Below are positions 7,588 to 16,125 of a stretch of 64,000 bases of DNA, one piece after another; within the stretch, counting starts at the first letter, position 1; each line of letters opens with the position of its first letter. Both the position numbers and the translations under genes were made by a program. Location: contig NZ_JBNPOJ010000005.1 of NCBI RefSeq assembly GCF_050315115.1, forward strand, positions 1 to 64,000, read 5' to 3'. Source of the DNA: Peptoniphilus_A sp022767005 (GTDB lineage: Bacteria; Bacillota; Clostridia; Tissierellales; Peptoniphilaceae). The notes beneath the pieces were generated by a model. It had not been told where the DNA came from and ran no database searches. It worked only from the letters and a program-made list of their open reading frames with translations.

Positions 7588-8455
7588 TTTTAACCCTCTT
7601 CTTTCTTCTTCCCGCGATTAAAATTACAAGAAAAATAATTGCTGTTATAAGTTTCATTGAGTTTGCTGAAAATCCTATTGCAATTGCCAAGGCAATGGAT
7701 GCTTTGTATAAAATTGACCCAATTAAAACTTTTGTGGAATCTTTAATATAACTTAAATTTTCTAAAAGTTTTATCCCAAGGACAACTGCCGCAAGTCCCA
7801 TGACCATTGATCCCGTTCCCATGGAAACTTCAAAAAATCTCTGCTCCTGAGCTACTATTCCGCCACTTAATGCCACAAGTCCATTTGAAAAGGAAAGTCC
7901 TAAAATTTTTACTGTCCCTGGATCCACTGCCATTGTCCTAACAAGAATCTCATTATCTCCGCAAGCTTTTAAAATAAAACCTGCCTTTGTCTTTAAAAAT
8001 TCATCTAATAAAATTTTTATAATTATAACTGTAGGAATCATAATGAGTAATACTGTGAACTTTGATAATTTTTCGGGAATAAAATTTGCCATTCCCATAG
8101 TAAAAATAGTGCTATTGTTAAAAATTGGAACATTGGCTTTACCTGCAATTTTTAAATTAATTGTCCAAAGTGCAGTTTGCATTATAAGCCCTGCTAAAAG
8201 ATCCTCTACTTTTAATTTTATGTGGATTAGTCCAGTAAGAGAACCTGCAATTGCACCTCCAATAAAACTTATTAAAAGTGCAAATGCTGGATTTATTCCC
8301 TTTAAAATTGTAATAACGCTTATGGCTGCACCAAGTGGAAAGGAGCCGTCCACAGTTAAATCTGGAAAATCTAAAATGCTATAAGCTATATAAAGACCAA
8401 AATCTAAGAAACTATAAGTTAACCCTTGTTCCACTACTCCCATTAAAATATCCAT
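7580..8455 (-). CDS. trpY: ABC transporter permease, tryptophan-type importer
   Basis: This 291-residue integral membrane protein has eight or more hydrophobic helices and the branched-chain/ribose-type permease fold, with the family segment DFPDLTVDGSFPLGAA near residue 28 and a central GLSFSNGLVALSGGIVAQEQ loop. It ends in a basic RRKKRVKNA tail. It lies 5 bases after the binding-protein gene and overlaps the ATPase gene, so the three are translated together. It would form the membrane channel of the importer. Confidence 0.8.
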   Translation of the reverse strand: MDILMGVVEQGLTYSFLDFGLYIAYSILDFPDLTVDGSFPLGAAISVITILKGINPAFALLISFIGGAIAGSLTGLIHIKLKVEDLLAGLIMQTALWTINLKIAGKANVPIFNNSTIFTMGMANFIPEKLSKFTVLLIMIPTVIIIKILLDEFLKTKAGFILKACGDNEILVRTMAVDPGTVKILGLSFSNGLVALSGGIVAQEQRFFEVSMGTGSMVMGLAAVVLGIKLLENLSYIKDSTKVLIGSILYKASIALAIAIGFSANSMKLITAIIFLVILIAGRRKKRVKNA

Positions 8456-8460
8456 TTTAT

Positions 8461-9474
8461 TTATTTACCTTCTGCTAAATTTATTTCAGAAAAATTTTCT
8501 ACTGCTCTATCAACAAGATCCTTTGGAATTTTTATTCCAAGATTTTCTGCAACCTTTGAATTAAGGTATAAATTTGGTTCTAAAATTGTTTCGTAAGGCA
8601 TATCCTTTGCCTTTTTTTCGCCCTTTAAAATTTTTGATGCCATCTTTCCAGTTTGGTTTCCAAGAGAGATGTACTCAATGCCCTCTGAACCAAGACAACC
8701 CATTTTAACTTGCTCAATTTCTGAACCAAATACAGGAATTTTCTTTTCATTTGCCTTGTCGAGAATAGTTGGAAGTGAATTTACTACTGTGTTGTCCAAA
8801 AGATTTGTAATTGCATCAACCTTTGACAAAATATTATCTGTGGCAAGTGGTATGTCTGATGTAGTGTTTATTGCTTCATCGACAATTTTAAAATTATACT
8901 TTCCTGCAAGATTTTTATAAATTTTTAACATTGAATCAGAATTTGCCTCACTTGATGTGTGAAGAATTCCAATATTTTTTGCATCGGGAAGAATTTCTCT
9001 AATCATCTTTAATTGCTCTTCTACGGGAAGAATGTCGCTTGTACCAGTAATATTTCCCACTGGATTTTTATTTTCATCTGCAACTTGTGCCGCTACTGGA
9101 TCGGAAAGCGCTGTGTAGACAACAGGTATATCTGTATTTAATGTTGCATTATAAGCACTCATAGCAGCTGGTGTTGCTATTGCAATTATCATGTCAACTT
9201 TATTTGACACAAAAGAATTTGCAATTTGTGCAGAAATTCCCATGTCTGCTTGCGCATTTTGATAATCAATTTTTAAATTTTTACCTTCAACAAATCCTTC
9301 TTCCTTTAGCCCTTCAATTACACCTTCTCTGCAATTATCTAGCGATGGATGTTGCGCAAACTGAAGTATCCCAATTTTTAAAACATCCTCTCCACTTGAA
9401 GCACTCTCATCTTTTCCGCCTTTTGCACAACCTACTAACAACAATAATGACAATACTAACAAAATTTTTTTCAT
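8461..9474 (-). CDS. trpX: ABC transporter substrate-binding lipoprotein, tryptophan-type importer
   Basis: The 337-residue product opens with a lipoprotein signal (MKKILLVLSLLLLVGCAKGG; lipobox LVGC) and continues as a periplasmic-binding-type domain of the ABC_sub_bind family: KIGILQFAQHPSLDNCREGV, then a VDMIIAIATPAAMSAYNAT hinge, and NIGILHTSSEANS opening the second lobe. It is the first structural gene after the UGG-specific T-box and would capture the ligand outside the membrane. Tryptophan is inferred from the leader; tyrosine-type relatives exist. Confidence 0.82.
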   Translation of the reverse strand: MKKILLVLSLLLLVGCAKGGKDESASSGEDVLKIGILQFAQHPSLDNCREGVIEGLKEEGFVEGKNLKIDYQNAQADMGISAQIANSFVSNKVDMIIAIATPAAMSAYNATLNTDIPVVYTALSDPVAAQVADENKNPVGNITGTSDILPVEEQLKMIREILPDAKNIGILHTSSEANSDSMLKIYKNLAGKYNFKIVDEAINTTSDIPLATDNILSKVDAITNLLDNTVVNSLPTILDKANEKKIPVFGSEIEQVKMGCLGSEGIEYISLGNQTGKMASKILKGEKKAKDMPYETILEPNLYLNSKVAENLGIKIPKDLVDRAVENFSEINLAEGK

Positions 9475-9499
9475 TTTTTTCTCCTTTTCCTCAAACTGT

Positions 9500-9775
9500 G
9501 AGAGAAGGATGGAAATAAAAAAAGACTTCCATCCCTAATGGGACAAAAGTCTAAACTTCTGCGGTACCACCCAATTTTGCATAAAGCACCCTCTCATCAA
9601 TACTAACATATTGGTCTTATTTTAACGGCTAAGTCCCGTCGGGCATTACTCTAAATTAAAAAATTTATTTCTTCCCGCCCTCAGAAGTCCATTCACTTAA
9701 TAATCACATACAACTCTTTCACCAATTAAGTCGCTCTCTTTGATGTTCATAAGAAGTTACTACTCTTCCTTATCA
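9500..9775 (-). promoter_or_regulatory. T-box leader, specifier UGG (tryptophan)
   Basis: On the minus strand the leader shows AGAGTAGTAAC near 9763-9753 (Stem I AGUA side), AGAGAGCGA at about 9740-9732, and the specifier region GTGAA-TGG-A with the codon at 9691-9689. Further down is the conserved T-box TTGGGTGGTACCGCAGAAG (9573-9555), then a terminator with arms AGACTT and AAGTCT and inner TCCC/GGGA, ending in seven T (about 9523-9517). Uncharged tRNA-Trp would stabilise the antiterminator and switch on the importer genes. The GAA-xxx-A pattern around the codon is the usual specifier setting. Confidence 0.88.
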
Positions 9776-9930
9776 GTTTATTAAATAATAATATAAACTC
9801 ATCTAAAAATTTTGTCAAGGATTTTTTTACTTTTTTATATATTAAGTCTAAAAAACTAATGCTTTTGTATTTGCAAAGTCTATTGGCTTTTAAATTTTTT
9901 GTGAATTTTATGTTTAGTTTCATAAAAGTA

Positions 9931-9957
9931 AAAAAGAAGCACCTCGCGGATGCTCCT
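9931..9957 (-). terminator. Terminator of the oxidoreductase operon
   Basis: On the minus strand GGAGCATC (9956-9949) pairs with GGTGCTTC (9943-9936), including two G-U pairs, around a CGCGA-type loop, and is followed by a T-run. It begins a few bases past the gamma-subunit stop. Confidence 0.75.
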
Positions 9958-9967
9958 TTAAAAACTA

Positions 9968-11170
9968 TTACATTTTTGAGAACATTTGGTCGGCCCACCA
10001 TTCTTCCTTATAGATTTCGTACTGACCTGTCACTTGTTCTAATTGAAAATTTTCCCAATATTCTAGTTCATCATATAACTTATTTGCATTTTTATCATTT
10101 GTATTTTCCTTCGCCTTTTTATAAAAAGCAATGGAAGAATTTTTAATATCCTTTGCAATAGCAAATACATTAAGTGCAAGTCTTGCCTTTTCTTGGTCGA
10201 CTTTTCCCCAATCATAATCTTCTCTATTTGTAAGCTTTGCCTTCATTTTATCTACAAAAGATGTTTCGTCCTTTGACTTCAAAGATTCTTTTAGTCCCTT
10301 TAAATAAGATATATGTTCTTCTGATTGATTTGAAAGTGATTCAAAAATTTTTCCTGCATCGTCTCCCTTTAAAATTTCAGCTGCCTTGTCACAGAATTTA
10401 ATAGATTCTTCTTCAATGAAAAGTGCTTCATCAACAATTGTCATTTCATTTTCAAAAATTTTTTCGTCATCTTCTGCTGAATATTTTTTGATCGTCTTTA
10501 GGTATTCAATGTTTTCAAGATCTGTCCCACTAAGTTCAACATTAGCGGCAGTTTGTCTTGAATAAGAGCTCTTAACTTGTGAATTAGTCTTTTCTGGAAG
10601 AATTTGACATACCCCACCTACGCAACCTGCTTCTTTAATTGAATTTTGTCCAAGTGCAATTGCTTTTTCATTTATTGGAAGAAGTTTTTTCTTTGCATCA
10701 CCATAAACTTTTGTAAAAGCTTTTATAACTGATTCTGTCTTAACCGTATTTGTAACTTGTAAAAATGCACCTAGCATTACCATATTCGCTACTTTTGCAT
10801 TTCCAAGTTCATTTGCCAAATCATTTACTGGAATAGAAAAAACATTTACATCATCTCTTGTTGGTGTTCTTTTTACAAGGGATGAATTTATAAATAAATT
10901 TCCGCCTGGCGCAACATATTGTTCAAATTTTTCTAAAGATGGTTCGTTCATTACTACTACATCTGTCGCTTGTGAAATTACTGGAGAACCAACAGGTTCG
11001 TCTGAAACTACTACTGAGCAGTTTGCTGAACCTCCACGCATTTCTGGACCATAACTTGGAAGCCATGATACGAATTTGTTTTCAAGCATTCCTGAATAAG
11101 TTATAAGTTGACCCATTGCCATAATACCTTGTCCGCCAAATCCTGCGGCAATAATATTTCTTGTAGCCAT
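9968..11170 (-). CDS. 2-oxoacid:ferredoxin oxidoreductase gamma subunit fused to a helical C-terminal domain
   Basis: Residues 1-185 are a standard gamma (POR) domain: the GFGGQGIMAMG nucleotide/CoA-binding loop at 10-20, SYGPEMRGGSANC at 39-51 and the KVANMVMLGAFL helix. Ordinary stand-alone gamma subunits end about here; this one is 400 residues. After a linker with Cys183 and Cys188, residues ~235-395 form a mostly alpha-helical region recalling rubrerythrin/ferritin-like bundles (EEESIKFCDKAAEI, SEEHISYLKGL, NSSIAFYKKAKE, ELEYWENFQLEQ). The iron-ligand E-x-x-H motifs look incomplete (SEEH, ENFQ), so metal binding is doubtful. It is the last gene of the operon and overlaps the beta-subunit gene by one base. 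Confidence 0.82.
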   Translation of the reverse strand: MATRNIIAAGFGGQGIMAMGQLITYSGMLENKFVSWLPSYGPEMRGGSANCSVVVSDEPVGSPVISQATDVVVMNEPSLEKFEQYVAPGGNLFINSSLVKRTPTRDDVNVFSIPVNDLANELGNAKVANMVMLGAFLQVTNTVKTESVIKAFTKVYGDAKKKLLPINEKAIALGQNSIKEAGCVGGVCQILPEKTNSQVKSSYSRQTAANVELSGTDLENIEYLKTIKKYSAEDDEKIFENEMTIVDEALFIEEESIKFCDKAAEILKGDDAGKIFESLSNQSEEHISYLKGLKESLKSKDETSFVDKMKAKLTNREDYDWGKVDQEKARLALNVFAIAKDIKNSSIAFYKKAKENTNDKNANKLYDELEYWENFQLEQVTGQYEIYKEEWWADQMFSKM

Positions 11171-11922
11171 TATTCATCCCTCCTAAAGTTTCCAAGTGGA
11201 TAATATGGAATCATATTTTCTCTTAACCATGCAAGTGCATCTGCAGGAGGAAGTCCCCAGTTTGTTGGACAAGATGATAATACTTCAACTATTCCAAAGC
11301 CCTTGCCTTCTAGTTGATATTTAAAACATTCTTTAATTGCTTTCTTAGCCTTTCTAATATTTGCTGGAGTGTCTACTGAAACTCTTTCAACAAATTTTGC
11401 TCCGTCAATTGTAGCAAGCATTTCAGAAACTTTAATTGGTTTACCACACCATGCTTCATCTCTTCCATAAGGAGATGTAGTTGTAACTTGACCAACTAAA
11501 GTTGTAGGTGCCATTTGTCCACCAGTCATTCCGTATATTGCGTTGTTTACGAAAATTGTTGAAATATTTTCTCCCCTATGTGCTGCTTGAACTATTTCTG
11601 CAGTACCAATAGATGCCAAGTCGCCATCGCCTTGATATGTGAATACTAAATTATCTGGATGTACTCTTTTTATTCCAGTTGCAACAGCAGGTGCTCTTCC
11701 GTGAGCTGCTTCGTGCATGTCGCAATTAAAATATTTATATGCAAGAACTGAACAACCAACTGGTGCAACTCCAATTGCATCATCTAAAACTCCTAGTTCA
11801 ACTAAGGATTCAGCTACTAATTTATGAATTACACCGTGAGTGCAACCTGGACAATAGTGAGTTTCAGCTCTAGTCAAACCTTCTGAATATTTATATAAAA
11901 CTTGTTCATTAGTTTTTTCCAT
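11170..11922 (-). CDS. 2-oxoacid:ferredoxin oxidoreductase beta subunit (TPP-binding)
   Basis: The 250-residue subunit has the thiamine-pyrophosphate signature GDGDLASIG followed ~25 residues later by NNAIYGMTGGQ, and the HYCPGCTHG motif near the N-terminus that supplies cluster or structural cysteines in this family. It performs the decarboxylation half-reaction on a 2-oxoacid, passing electrons to ferredoxin. It sits between alpha and gamma genes with one-base overlaps on both sides. The family includes 2-oxoisovalerate and 2-oxoglutarate enzymes; the set here looks most like VOR. Confidence 0.88.
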   Translation of the reverse strand: MEKTNEQVLYKYSEGLTRAETHYCPGCTHGVIHKLVAESLVELGVLDDAIGVAPVGCSVLAYKYFNCDMHEAAHGRAPAVATGIKRVHPDNLVFTYQGDGDLASIGTAEIVQAAHRGENISTIFVNNAIYGMTGGQMAPTTLVGQVTTTSPYGRDEAWCGKPIKVSEMLATIDGAKFVERVSVDTPANIRKAKKAIKECFKYQLEGKGFGIVEVLSSCPTNWGLPPADALAWLRENMIPYYPLGNFRRDE

Positions 11923-12986
11923 TATTTGAGACCTCCTAAAACTTTAAGAGCAGCTTCTTTAATTTCTTCCACATTTGGAATTACGCCGCCTTGTCTTCCA
12001 AAGAAGTGAACCTTTTGTCTACCTTCAACTGCAATCTTAACATCGTCAGTCATTTGACCTTGATTCATTTCACAAACTAAAATGTCTTTGCAATTTGGAT
12101 TTATTCCTTTGAAAGCTTCATATGGATATGGCCAGCAAGTAATTGGGCGAATAAGTCCTATCTTATAGCCTTCTTTTCTTAAATGTTCAATTGCACTTTT
12201 TGCAATTCTAGCAGTAGTTCCATAGGCACTGATTACAAGATCTGCATCCTCGATGCCGTCAATTTCTACTCTAATTTCATTTTCAGTAACTTGTCTATAT
12301 TTTTCAATTAAGTGTTTATTATGTTCTTCAAGTTCATCAGCAGAAAGATAAAGTGAATTTATAATATTTCTTTTTCCGTGATTTTTACCCTTGCCTCTTG
12401 TTGCCCAAGTTTTTTCAGGAAGAACCATTTTTTCTTGCATTCCAAATTCAACTGGTTCCATCATTTGTCCAAGTACACCATCACTCATAATAACAACAGG
12501 ATTTCTATACTTGTCAGCTAAATCAAAACCAAGTTCAATTAAATTTACAAGTTCTTGCACAGAAGATGGTGCCAAAGTAATAGTTCTATAATCGCCATTT
12601 CCGCCACCTCTAGTTGATTGGAAATAATCTGTTTGAGAAGGTTGAATTGAACCAAGTCCTGGACCACCTCTCATCATATTTACTATTACGCAAGGAAGTT
12701 CTGCCCCTGCCATATAAGAAATACCTTCTTGCATTAGTGAAACTCCAGGAGAAGAAGATGAAGTCATAACTCTTGCTCCAGATCCTGCAGCACCATATAG
12801 CATATTTATAGCTGCAACTTCAGACTCAGCTTGCAAAAAACATCCGCCAATCTTTGGAAGTTCTCTTGATAAGTATTCAGGAATTTCAGATTGAGGAGTA
12901 ATAGGATAACCAAAAAAATATTTGCAACCAGCTTCAATAGCTGCTGCACCAACTGCTTCGTTTCCCTTCATAAGTACCTTTGTCAT
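11922..12986 (-). CDS. vorB: 3-methyl-2-oxobutanoate (2-ketoisovalerate):ferredoxin oxidoreductase alpha subunit
   Basis: This 354-residue protein opens KVLMKGNEAVGAAAIEAGC and contains the PITPQSEIPEYL, QAESEVAAINMLYGAAGSGAR and TSSSSPGVSLMQEG blocks of the alpha subunit of 2-oxoacid:ferredoxin oxidoreductases, in the length class of VorB. A C-terminal domain II (LVISAYGTTARIAKSAIEHL) is present. It would bind the pyrimidine side of TPP and the substrate. Substrate preference (branched-chain versus 2-oxoglutarate) is inferred from overall likeness, not proven. Confidence 0.85.
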   Translation of the reverse strand: MTKVLMKGNEAVGAAAIEAGCKYFFGYPITPQSEIPEYLSRELPKIGGCFLQAESEVAAINMLYGAAGSGARVMTSSSSPGVSLMQEGISYMAGAELPCVIVNMMRGGPGLGSIQPSQTDYFQSTRGGGNGDYRTITLAPSSVQELVNLIELGFDLADKYRNPVVIMSDGVLGQMMEPVEFGMQEKMVLPEKTWATRGKGKNHGKRNIINSLYLSADELEEHNKHLIEKYRQVTENEIRVEIDGIEDADLVISAYGTTARIAKSAIEHLRKEGYKIGLIRPITCWPYPYEAFKGINPNCKDILVCEMNQGQMTDDVKIAVEGRQKVHFFGRQGGVIPNVEEIKEAALKVLGGLK

Positions 12987-12997
12987 GTAAACACCCC

Positions 12998-13216
12998 TTA
13001 AGAAATTTTATAAACTGTAATAATTGAATCAGGACAAGTTATTGCACAGTTTTGGCAAGCAATACAATCTTCTGGTCTTTTTGCCATTGCAGGTGCATAA
13101 CCTTTTTTATTAATAGTGTCCATGTCAATTTCAATTACATTTTTAGGACATACAGTTACGCATAATCCACAACCCTTACATCTGTCACTTTCAAACTCAA
13201 CTCTACCTTTAGCCAT
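12998..13216 (-). CDS. 2[4Fe-4S] ferredoxin-type delta subunit
   Basis: The 72-residue protein has two C-x2-C-x2-C-x3-C-P motifs, CKGCGLCVTVCP near residue 18 and CIACQNCAITCP near residue 52, so it should hold two [4Fe-4S] clusters. It is placed directly before the alpha subunit with an 11-base gap, as expected for the electron-transfer delta subunit of the oxidoreductase. Confidence 0.92.
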   Translation of the reverse strand: MAKGRVEFESDRCKGCGLCVTVCPKNVIEIDMDTINKKGYAPAMAKRPEDCIACQNCAITCPDSIITVYKIS

Positions 13217-13226
13217 TATTTACCTC

Positions 13227-13919
13227 CTATAACATCCAATCTTCTCTAAAAAATAAGTCAATGGGAAAAACTTCCGCTGCTAAATTTAAAGCTCTAACTT
13301 CACTCTCAATACTCCTTAGGCAAACTGCATATACATAGGGAAGATTTAATTTCTCTGAAACTTCCCTTGCAAGCTCATCACCATACAAAATATCATCAGC
13401 TGTGGTCTCTTTTAAAAAATGAGTAGTATTTATAATCCCCGTAACCCTAGTTTGTGAATGACCTTCAACTTGTCCGATAAAATCTCGCACGGACTTAAAG
13501 TCCTTAGTTTCTGGTCTATTTCTATTTATTACAAAATAGTGGTCATAACCCTCTCTTTTTAAAATATCTCTATACCTTCCAAGAGAAAGGGAGCCCTTTG
13601 GATTTCCTCCAACATCTAATACTGCCATGTAATTTTTATTTTCAAGTGGCTTTAAAATTGCTGGATCAACTGCTGGTATGTCCAAGGCATTTTTTTCACG
13701 CATACTAGATGAAAATGATTCCACGCCTTTTTCGCTTAAAATATCCATTTTCTCTCTTAGTCTAAAGTATGTATTAATAATATCCAAGTCAACTGCCGCA
13801 ACATTGTCAAAATACTTTTTTAAATATAAAGCATAATTAATTGAAAATTCAGTTTTTCCACTGCCAAAGTGTCCTGTAATAATTTTTATTCTGTTGCCTG
13901 TTTCTACCTCTGTGTACAT
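13227..13919 (-). CDS. P-loop ATP-binding protein, first gene of the oxidoreductase operon
   Basis: This 230-residue protein has a clear Walker A in KIITGHFGSGKTEFSINYA at about residues 13-31 and an Asp-rich VAAVDLDIINTYFR segment similar to deviant P-loop (MinD/SIMIBI) ATPases. LDVGGNPKGSLSLGRY is a likely Walker B/switch region. It precedes the ferredoxin subunit by 10 bases in what is clearly one transcript, so a role in cofactor or cluster delivery to the complex is plausible, but I know of no proven function. Start ATG has GGGAGGAG upstream. Confidence 0.7.
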   Translation of the reverse strand: MYTEVETGNRIKIITGHFGSGKTEFSINYALYLKKYFDNVAAVDLDIINTYFRLREKMDILSEKGVESFSSSMREKNALDIPAVDPAILKPLENKNYMAVLDVGGNPKGSLSLGRYRDILKREGYDHYFVINRNRPETKDFKSVRDFIGQVEGHSQTRVTGIINTTHFLKETTADDILYGDELAREVSEKLNLPYVYAVCLRSIESEVRALNLAAEVFPIDLFFREDWML

Positions 13920-13942
13920 TTCTCCTCCCTTCTAAAAGACCA

Positions 13943-13985
13943 ATTATATTATACATCAATTGCAAAAAATTGAAAACAATTGCAA
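13943..13985 (-). promoter_or_regulatory. Promoter with two 20-bp-spaced direct repeats, oxidoreductase operon
   Basis: On the minus strand a TATAAT -10 lies at 13953-13948. Upstream, CAATTGCAA (plus-strand reading) occurs at 13957-13965 and again at 13977-13985, exactly 20 bases apart, covering the -35 area. Two identical sites two helical turns apart on one face suggest an operator. The regulator is unknown. Confidence 0.5.
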
Positions 13986-14113
13986 TATACTTTTCCCTTC
14001 ATAAATTCTAAAAATATTATAATTAGTGAGTTAAAACCTACATTTTATTTTAAATTTTTAATTAAAATATTTTTAAAAAAATAAATTTTTTAATAAAACT
14101 TTACTATTAAAAT

Positions 14114-14142
14114 TTGACTAATTTTTAGAAAAGATATATATT
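14114..14142 (+). promoter_or_regulatory. Sigma-A promoter of htpG
   Basis: -35 TTGACT (14114-14119) and -10 TATATT (14137-14142) are separated by 17 bases; the CIRCE-like repeat starts two bases downstream. Confidence 0.75.
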
Positions 14143-14143
14143 A

Positions 14144-14170
14144 TTAGCAGAGGCATAGATTGAGTGCTAA
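14144..14170 (+). promoter_or_regulatory. CIRCE-like HrcA operator upstream of htpG
   Basis: The sequence is TTAGCAGAG, nine bases, GAGTGCTAA. The right half matches the CIRCE consensus 9 of 9, the left half 6 of 9 (the inner CTC is GAG), and the spacer is exactly nine. It covers the likely transcription start, where HrcA would block initiation. Confidence 0.7.
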
Positions 14171-14187
14171 TAAAGAAAGGTGATTAT

Positions 14188-16041
14188 ATGAAAAATAAAA
14201 AATTCAATGCCGAAACAGAAAGATTAATGGACTTAATGATTAATTCCATTTACACAAATAAAGAAATATTTTTAAGAGAATTAATTTCAAATGCATCTGA
14301 TGCAATGGATAAAATGTACTACATCGCTCTTAATGATGACAATGTAAAATTTAACCACGAAGATTATTATATTAGAATTACACCAGATAAGGACAAGAGA
14401 ACAATTACAATAGAAGATGGCGGAGTGGGCATGACTGAAGATGAACTAGTAGAAAACTTGGGTACAATTGCAAAGTCAGGCTCTTTTGATTTTAAAAAAT
14501 TAAATGAAAAAAATGAAGATCACGAAATTATTGGACAATTTGGCGTAGGCTTTTACTCTGCCTTTATGGTTGCAGATGAAATTAGCGTCTTGACAAGATC
14601 CTATAAAGAAGATGAGGCTCATATTTGGAAATCAAAGGGAGCAAAGGGCTACACAATTGAAGGTGGTAAAAAGGATTCTCATGGGACTGTTATTACTCTT
14701 CACTTAAAAGAAAATTCTAAGGATGAAGATTATGATAAATACCTTGATGAATACAAAATAAGAGAACTTGTAAGCCATTACTCAAATTACATTAGCTATC
14801 CAATAAAAATGGAAGTTGAAAAGAAAAGACCTGCAGCTGACTCAACAGAAGATGACCCAAAATTTGAATCTTATAGAGAAGATGACATCTTAAATTCATC
14901 TGTGCCAATGTGGAGAAAAAATAAAAATGAACTAAAGGAAGATGACTATAATAATTTCTTTAGACAAAGACATTTTGGATTTGAAGATCCCCTAGCTCAC
15001 ATACACATTAGCGTAGAAGGCGTGATTTCCTTTAAGGCAATTTTATACATTCCTTCAAGAAGACCTTTTGATTTCTTAAATCCAGATAGAAAGGGTGGAC
15101 TTGAACTTTACTCCAATGGAGTTCTAATAATGGAAAAATGTGAAGACCTTCTTCCTGATTATCTAAACTTCATAAAGGGAGTCGTAGATTCAGAAGATAT
15201 TTCACTAAATATATCTCGTGAAATGCTACAAAAAACTCGTGAACTTCAATTAATAAAGAAAAACATTGAAAAGAAAATCCTAGAAGAACTTGCAAAAATT
15301 CTTAAAAACGACAGAGAAAAATATGCCGAATTTTTCAAAAACTTTGGCGTAAGTTTAAAATCTGGTGCCTACGAAAATTATGGAGCAGACAAAGACAAGC
15401 TAAAAGATTTATTTATATACACGACTACAAAGAGAGAAAATATAACCTTTAATGAATACAGAAAAGACATGACACCTGACCAAGAATTTATCTATTACGC
15501 AAACGGAAATTCCATAGAAAGCGTGAAGGAACTTCCACAAATAAAGCACTTTATAGATAAAGACATTGAAGTTATTGCACTAACAGACCCAATTGATGAA
15601 TTTGTAATAAAAATGATGGATCAGTATGACGACAAAAAATTCAAATCAATTTCAGAAACTGATGCCACAAAAGAAGAAGATGAAAAAAATCTTGATGATT
15701 ATGTAAAGAAAATGAAAGACATCTTATCTGGCGAAGTTTCATCAATAAGGGAAAATCCAAATCTAAAAGATGATGCAGCTTATCTATCAAGCAAAGGCGA
15801 AATTTCCATTGAAATGGAAAAAACTCTAAGCCATATGCCTAACAACCAAGGTTTTAAAGCCGACAAAGTTTTAGAATTAAATCCAAATCATCCTGCAGTA
15901 AAAAAATTAAAGGACATGGACAAAGATTCAGAAGAATTTAAAAATTACACAGAATTGCTTTACGATGGTGCAAGACTAATGGCAGGTCTTGACATAAAAG
16001 ATCCAATCTCCTATGCTAGAAATGTATCAAAACTTATGTAA
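14188..16041 (+). CDS. htpG: Molecular chaperone HtpG (Hsp90)
   Basis: I start at the ATG at 14188 (AAAGGTGA upstream); the longer frame from 14164 overlaps the operator. The 617-residue product has the GHKL ATP site: ELISNASDAMDKMYY (~30-45), EDGGVGMT (~82) and GQFGVGFYSAFMVADE (~118-133). The middle domain contains GVLIMEKCEDLLPDYL and the SLNISREMLQ catalytic Arg loop, and a C-terminal dimerisation domain follows. It is a cytosolic ATP-dependent chaperone. It is monocistronic, with its own promoter, CIRCE-like operator and terminator. Confidence 0.96.
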   Translation: MKNKKFNAETERLMDLMINSIYTNKEIFLRELISNASDAMDKMYYIALNDDNVKFNHEDYYIRITPDKDKRTITIEDGGVGMTEDELVENLGTIAKSGSFDFKKLNEKNEDHEIIGQFGVGFYSAFMVADEISVLTRSYKEDEAHIWKSKGAKGYTIEGGKKDSHGTVITLHLKENSKDEDYDKYLDEYKIRELVSHYSNYISYPIKMEVEKKRPAADSTEDDPKFESYREDDILNSSVPMWRKNKNELKEDDYNNFFRQRHFGFEDPLAHIHISVEGVISFKAILYIPSRRPFDFLNPDRKGGLELYSNGVLIMEKCEDLLPDYLNFIKGVVDSEDISLNISREMLQKTRELQLIKKNIEKKILEELAKILKNDREKYAEFFKNFGVSLKSGAYENYGADKDKLKDLFIYTTTKRENITFNEYRKDMTPDQEFIYYANGNSIESVKELPQIKHFIDKDIEVIALTDPIDEFVIKMMDQYDDKKFKSISETDATKEEDEKNLDDYVKKMKDILSGEVSSIRENPNLKDDAAYLSSKGEISIEMEKTLSHMPNNQGFKADKVLELNPNHPAVKKLKDMDKDSEEFKNYTELLYDGARLMAGLDIKDPISYARNVSKLM

Positions 16042-16084
16042 TCAAAAGATTTTATAAAATTCAATTACAAATATTTTGCAAAGC

Positions 16085-16118
16085 AAAGGCTCTTTTCATT
16101 ATGAGAAGAGCCTTCTTT
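16085..16118. terminator. Terminator of htpG, shared with the convergent small gene
   Basis: AAAGGCTCTT (16085-16094) pairs with AAGAGCCTT (16106-16114) followed by CTTT; convergent genes end on both sides. Confidence 0.75.
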
Positions 16119-16125
16119 ACTAAAA

